DNA of 6,899 nucleotides from an uncultured Rhodanobacter sp. Its GTDB lineage: Bacteria; Pseudomonadota; Gammaproteobacteria; Xanthomonadales; Rhodanobacteraceae. Below the pieces are notes generated by a model. It did no database searches. It was not told the origin of the DNA and worked only from the letters and a program-made list of their open reading frames with translations. The stretch lies in contig CAIKJM010000108.1 in NCBI GenBank assembly GCA_903827735.1, forward strand, positions 1 to 6,899, in the 5' to 3' direction. Of this stretch, positions 5,714 through 6,899 are shown piece after piece. Each line of letters begins with the position of its first letter. Positions within the stretch are counted from its first letter, which is position 1. Position numbers and translations under genes: made by a program.

Positions 5714-5743
5714 AAAAAAGGCCGGTCCAGGCGGACCGGCCTT
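5714..5743 (-). terminator. Strong rho-independent terminator of the ene-reductase gene
   Basis: An 11-bp perfect stem (AAGGCCGGTCC, 5718-5728, with GGACCGGCCTT, 5733-5743) encloses a 4-base loop. In the minus-strand transcript it runs directly into six U residues (5719-5714). It begins 39 bases after the stop of the old yellow enzyme gene and separates that gene from the ChaC-like gene. Confidence 0.95.
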
Positions 5744-5782
5744 CTGCACTGGTAGCGATTGACGAGCGGTTTACCGTGGCGA

Positions 5783-6889
5783 TCAATCCAGCGCGGGATA
5801 GTCGGTGTAGCCGTGCGCGTCGCCGCCGTAGAAGGTGTTCTGGTCCGGCTTGTTCAGCGGCGCGTCTTCGCGCAGGCGCCGCGGCAGGTCGGGGTTGGCC
5901 AGAAACTTGACGCCGAACGCCACCATGTCGGCTTGGCCGCTGGCCACATCGTCGATCGCCATCTTACGGTCGTAGCCGTTGTTGAGAATCCACACGCCCT
6001 TGTACGGCTTGCGCATGGCGGCATAGTCGAACGGCTGCGGGTTGCGGTCGCCACCGGTTTCACCGTGGATGATGTGGATATAGGCAAGGTCCAGCGGTGC
6101 CAGGCGCTCGACTGCGCGGTTGAACAGCGCCTGCGGATCGCTGTCGGACACATCGCCAAAGGAGGTAAGTGGCGATAGGCGAACGCCGGTGCGGCCGGCG
6201 CCCACTTCCTTGGCCACCGCTTCGCACACTTCAAACAGCAGCCGCGTGCGGTTTTCGATGCTGCCGCCGTACGCGTCGGTGCGATGGTTGCTCTTGTCGC
6301 GCAGAAACTGGTCGATCAGATAGCCGTTGGCAGCGTGCACTTCCACACCGTCAAAACCGGCCTCAATCGCATTGGCGGCCGCCTTTCGATAGCTCTCGAT
6401 CAGCGCCGGCATTTCACTCAGCTCCAGCGCACGCGGCATCGATACGTCGACGAAACCCTCGGCGACAAAGGTCTTGGCCTTGGCTTGAATGGCCGACGGC
6501 GCCACCGGCGCGGCACCGTTGGGCTGCAGCGAGGTATGCGAGATGCGTCCGACGTGCCACAGCTGCAGCACGATGCGGCCGCCCTTGTCATGCACGGCCT
6601 TGGTGACCAGCTTCCAGCCGGCGATCTGCTCGGGCGAATAAATGCCTGGCGTGGCGATATAGCCCTGGCCTTCGGGAGAGATCTGCGTGGCCTCGGCAAT
6701 GATGAAGCCCGCGCTTGCGCGTTGCGCGTAGTAGGTCGCGTTGAGCTCGGTCGGCACGTTGCCCTTGCTGGCGCGGTTGCGTGTCAGCGGTGACATCACA
6801 ATGCGGTTGGGTGCTTCGATATTACCGACGCGAATCGGCTGAAACAGCACGTCGACGGTCGCGTCATTGGAAGCGGTATGAGCGTTCAT
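5783..6889 (-). CDS. nemA: Old yellow enzyme family FMN-dependent ene-reductase (N-ethylmaleimide reductase type)
   Basis: This complete 368-residue TIM-barrel flavoenzyme reduces activated C=C bonds (enones, maleimides) or nitro compounds with NAD(P)H. The N-terminal barrel entry is LFQPIRVGNIEAPNRIVMSPLTR, where T36 tunes FMN. LQLWHVGRISH is at 108-118. The active-site motif VEVHAANGYLIDQF at 183-196 contains H185 and N188, which bind the substrate, and Y190, the proton donor. NHRTDAYGGSIENR at 201-214 and GVRLSP at 235-240 (R237 at FMN) follow. The family end FGVKFLANPDLPRRL is at 325-339. TGGAGA at 6894-6899 lies 4 bases before ATG 6889, so the start is certain. The upstream control region lies outside the window. 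A strong terminator follows, so it is transcribed separately from the ChaC-like gene. In other bacteria such genes are often induced by electrophiles; here that is inference. Orthology to E. coli NemA is assumed from sequence pattern. Confidence 0.96.
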   Translation of the reverse strand: MNAHTASNDATVDVLFQPIRVGNIEAPNRIVMSPLTRNRASKGNVPTELNATYYAQRASAGFIIAEATQISPEGQGYIATPGIYSPEQIAGWKLVTKAVHDKGGRIVLQLWHVGRISHTSLQPNGAAPVAPSAIQAKAKTFVAEGFVDVSMPRALELSEMPALIESYRKAAANAIEAGFDGVEVHAANGYLIDQFLRDKSNHRTDAYGGSIENRTRLLFEVCEAVAKEVGAGRTGVRLSPLTSFGDVSDSDPQALFNRAVERLAPLDLAYIHIIHGETGGDRNPQPFDYAAMRKPYKGVWILNNGYDRKMAIDDVASGQADMVAFGVKFLANPDLPRRLREDAPLNKPDQNTFYGGDAHGYTDYPALD

Positions 6890-6899
6890 GGAATCTCCA

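Noticed and set aside
5759..6178. 139-codon plus-strand open frame under the ene-reductase gene
   Set aside because: It is antisense shadow of a clearly intact conserved enzyme gene, as are the other plus-strand frames between 5674 and 6793.

Overview
This 6.9 kb window is GC-rich chromosomal DNA with high third-position GC. Its protein sequences read like a gammaproteobacterium of the Xanthomonadales, perhaps Rhodanobacteraceae (Dyella/Rhodanobacter type). That placement comes from family resemblance by eye, not from a search. No rRNA, tRNA, CRISPR array, insertion sequence or phage gene was seen. Nearly all genes lie on the minus strand; one is on the plus strand.

Reading in the minus direction from the right edge: an old yellow enzyme (NemA-type ene-reductase, 5783-6889) ends at a textbook intrinsic terminator (5714-5743). 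Next come a ChaC-like gamma-glutamylcyclotransferase (5066-5644) and a glycine-rich stress-protein-like membrane protein (4390-4887). The latter converges with a small plus-strand PepSY-associated transmembrane protein (3843-4355). Beyond a 318-base divergent region lies an exported, membrane-anchored protein joining an LprI-like periplasmic domain to a cytosolic zinc ribbon (2724-3524). It is followed by a class I SAM methyltransferase (1909-2589) and a cupin (1373-1831).

The left end holds the most coherent unit: a PadR-family repressor with a histidine-rich N-terminus (563-1288), tandem AT-rich operator-like repeats directly upstream of it (1299-1345), and a siderophore-interacting flavoprotein running off the window (1-304). 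This gene pair corresponds to E. coli yqjI/nfeR and yqjH/nfeF, a nickel-responsive repressor and the ferric-siderophore reductase it controls. Here the two genes lie in tandem rather than divergent. Between them is an out-of-frame coding remnant resembling the C-terminal half of a PqqD-like protein (424-642), which overlaps an atypical tail on the PadR protein and suggests a deletion or frameshift junction.

The common theme is metal and redox housekeeping (ferric reductase with metal sensor, ene-reductase, glutathione turnover, stress protein). I do not see a convincing undescribed multi-gene system. The items most worth checking are the PadR/PqqD junction, the operator repeats, and the LprI-TM-zinc-ribbon architecture.
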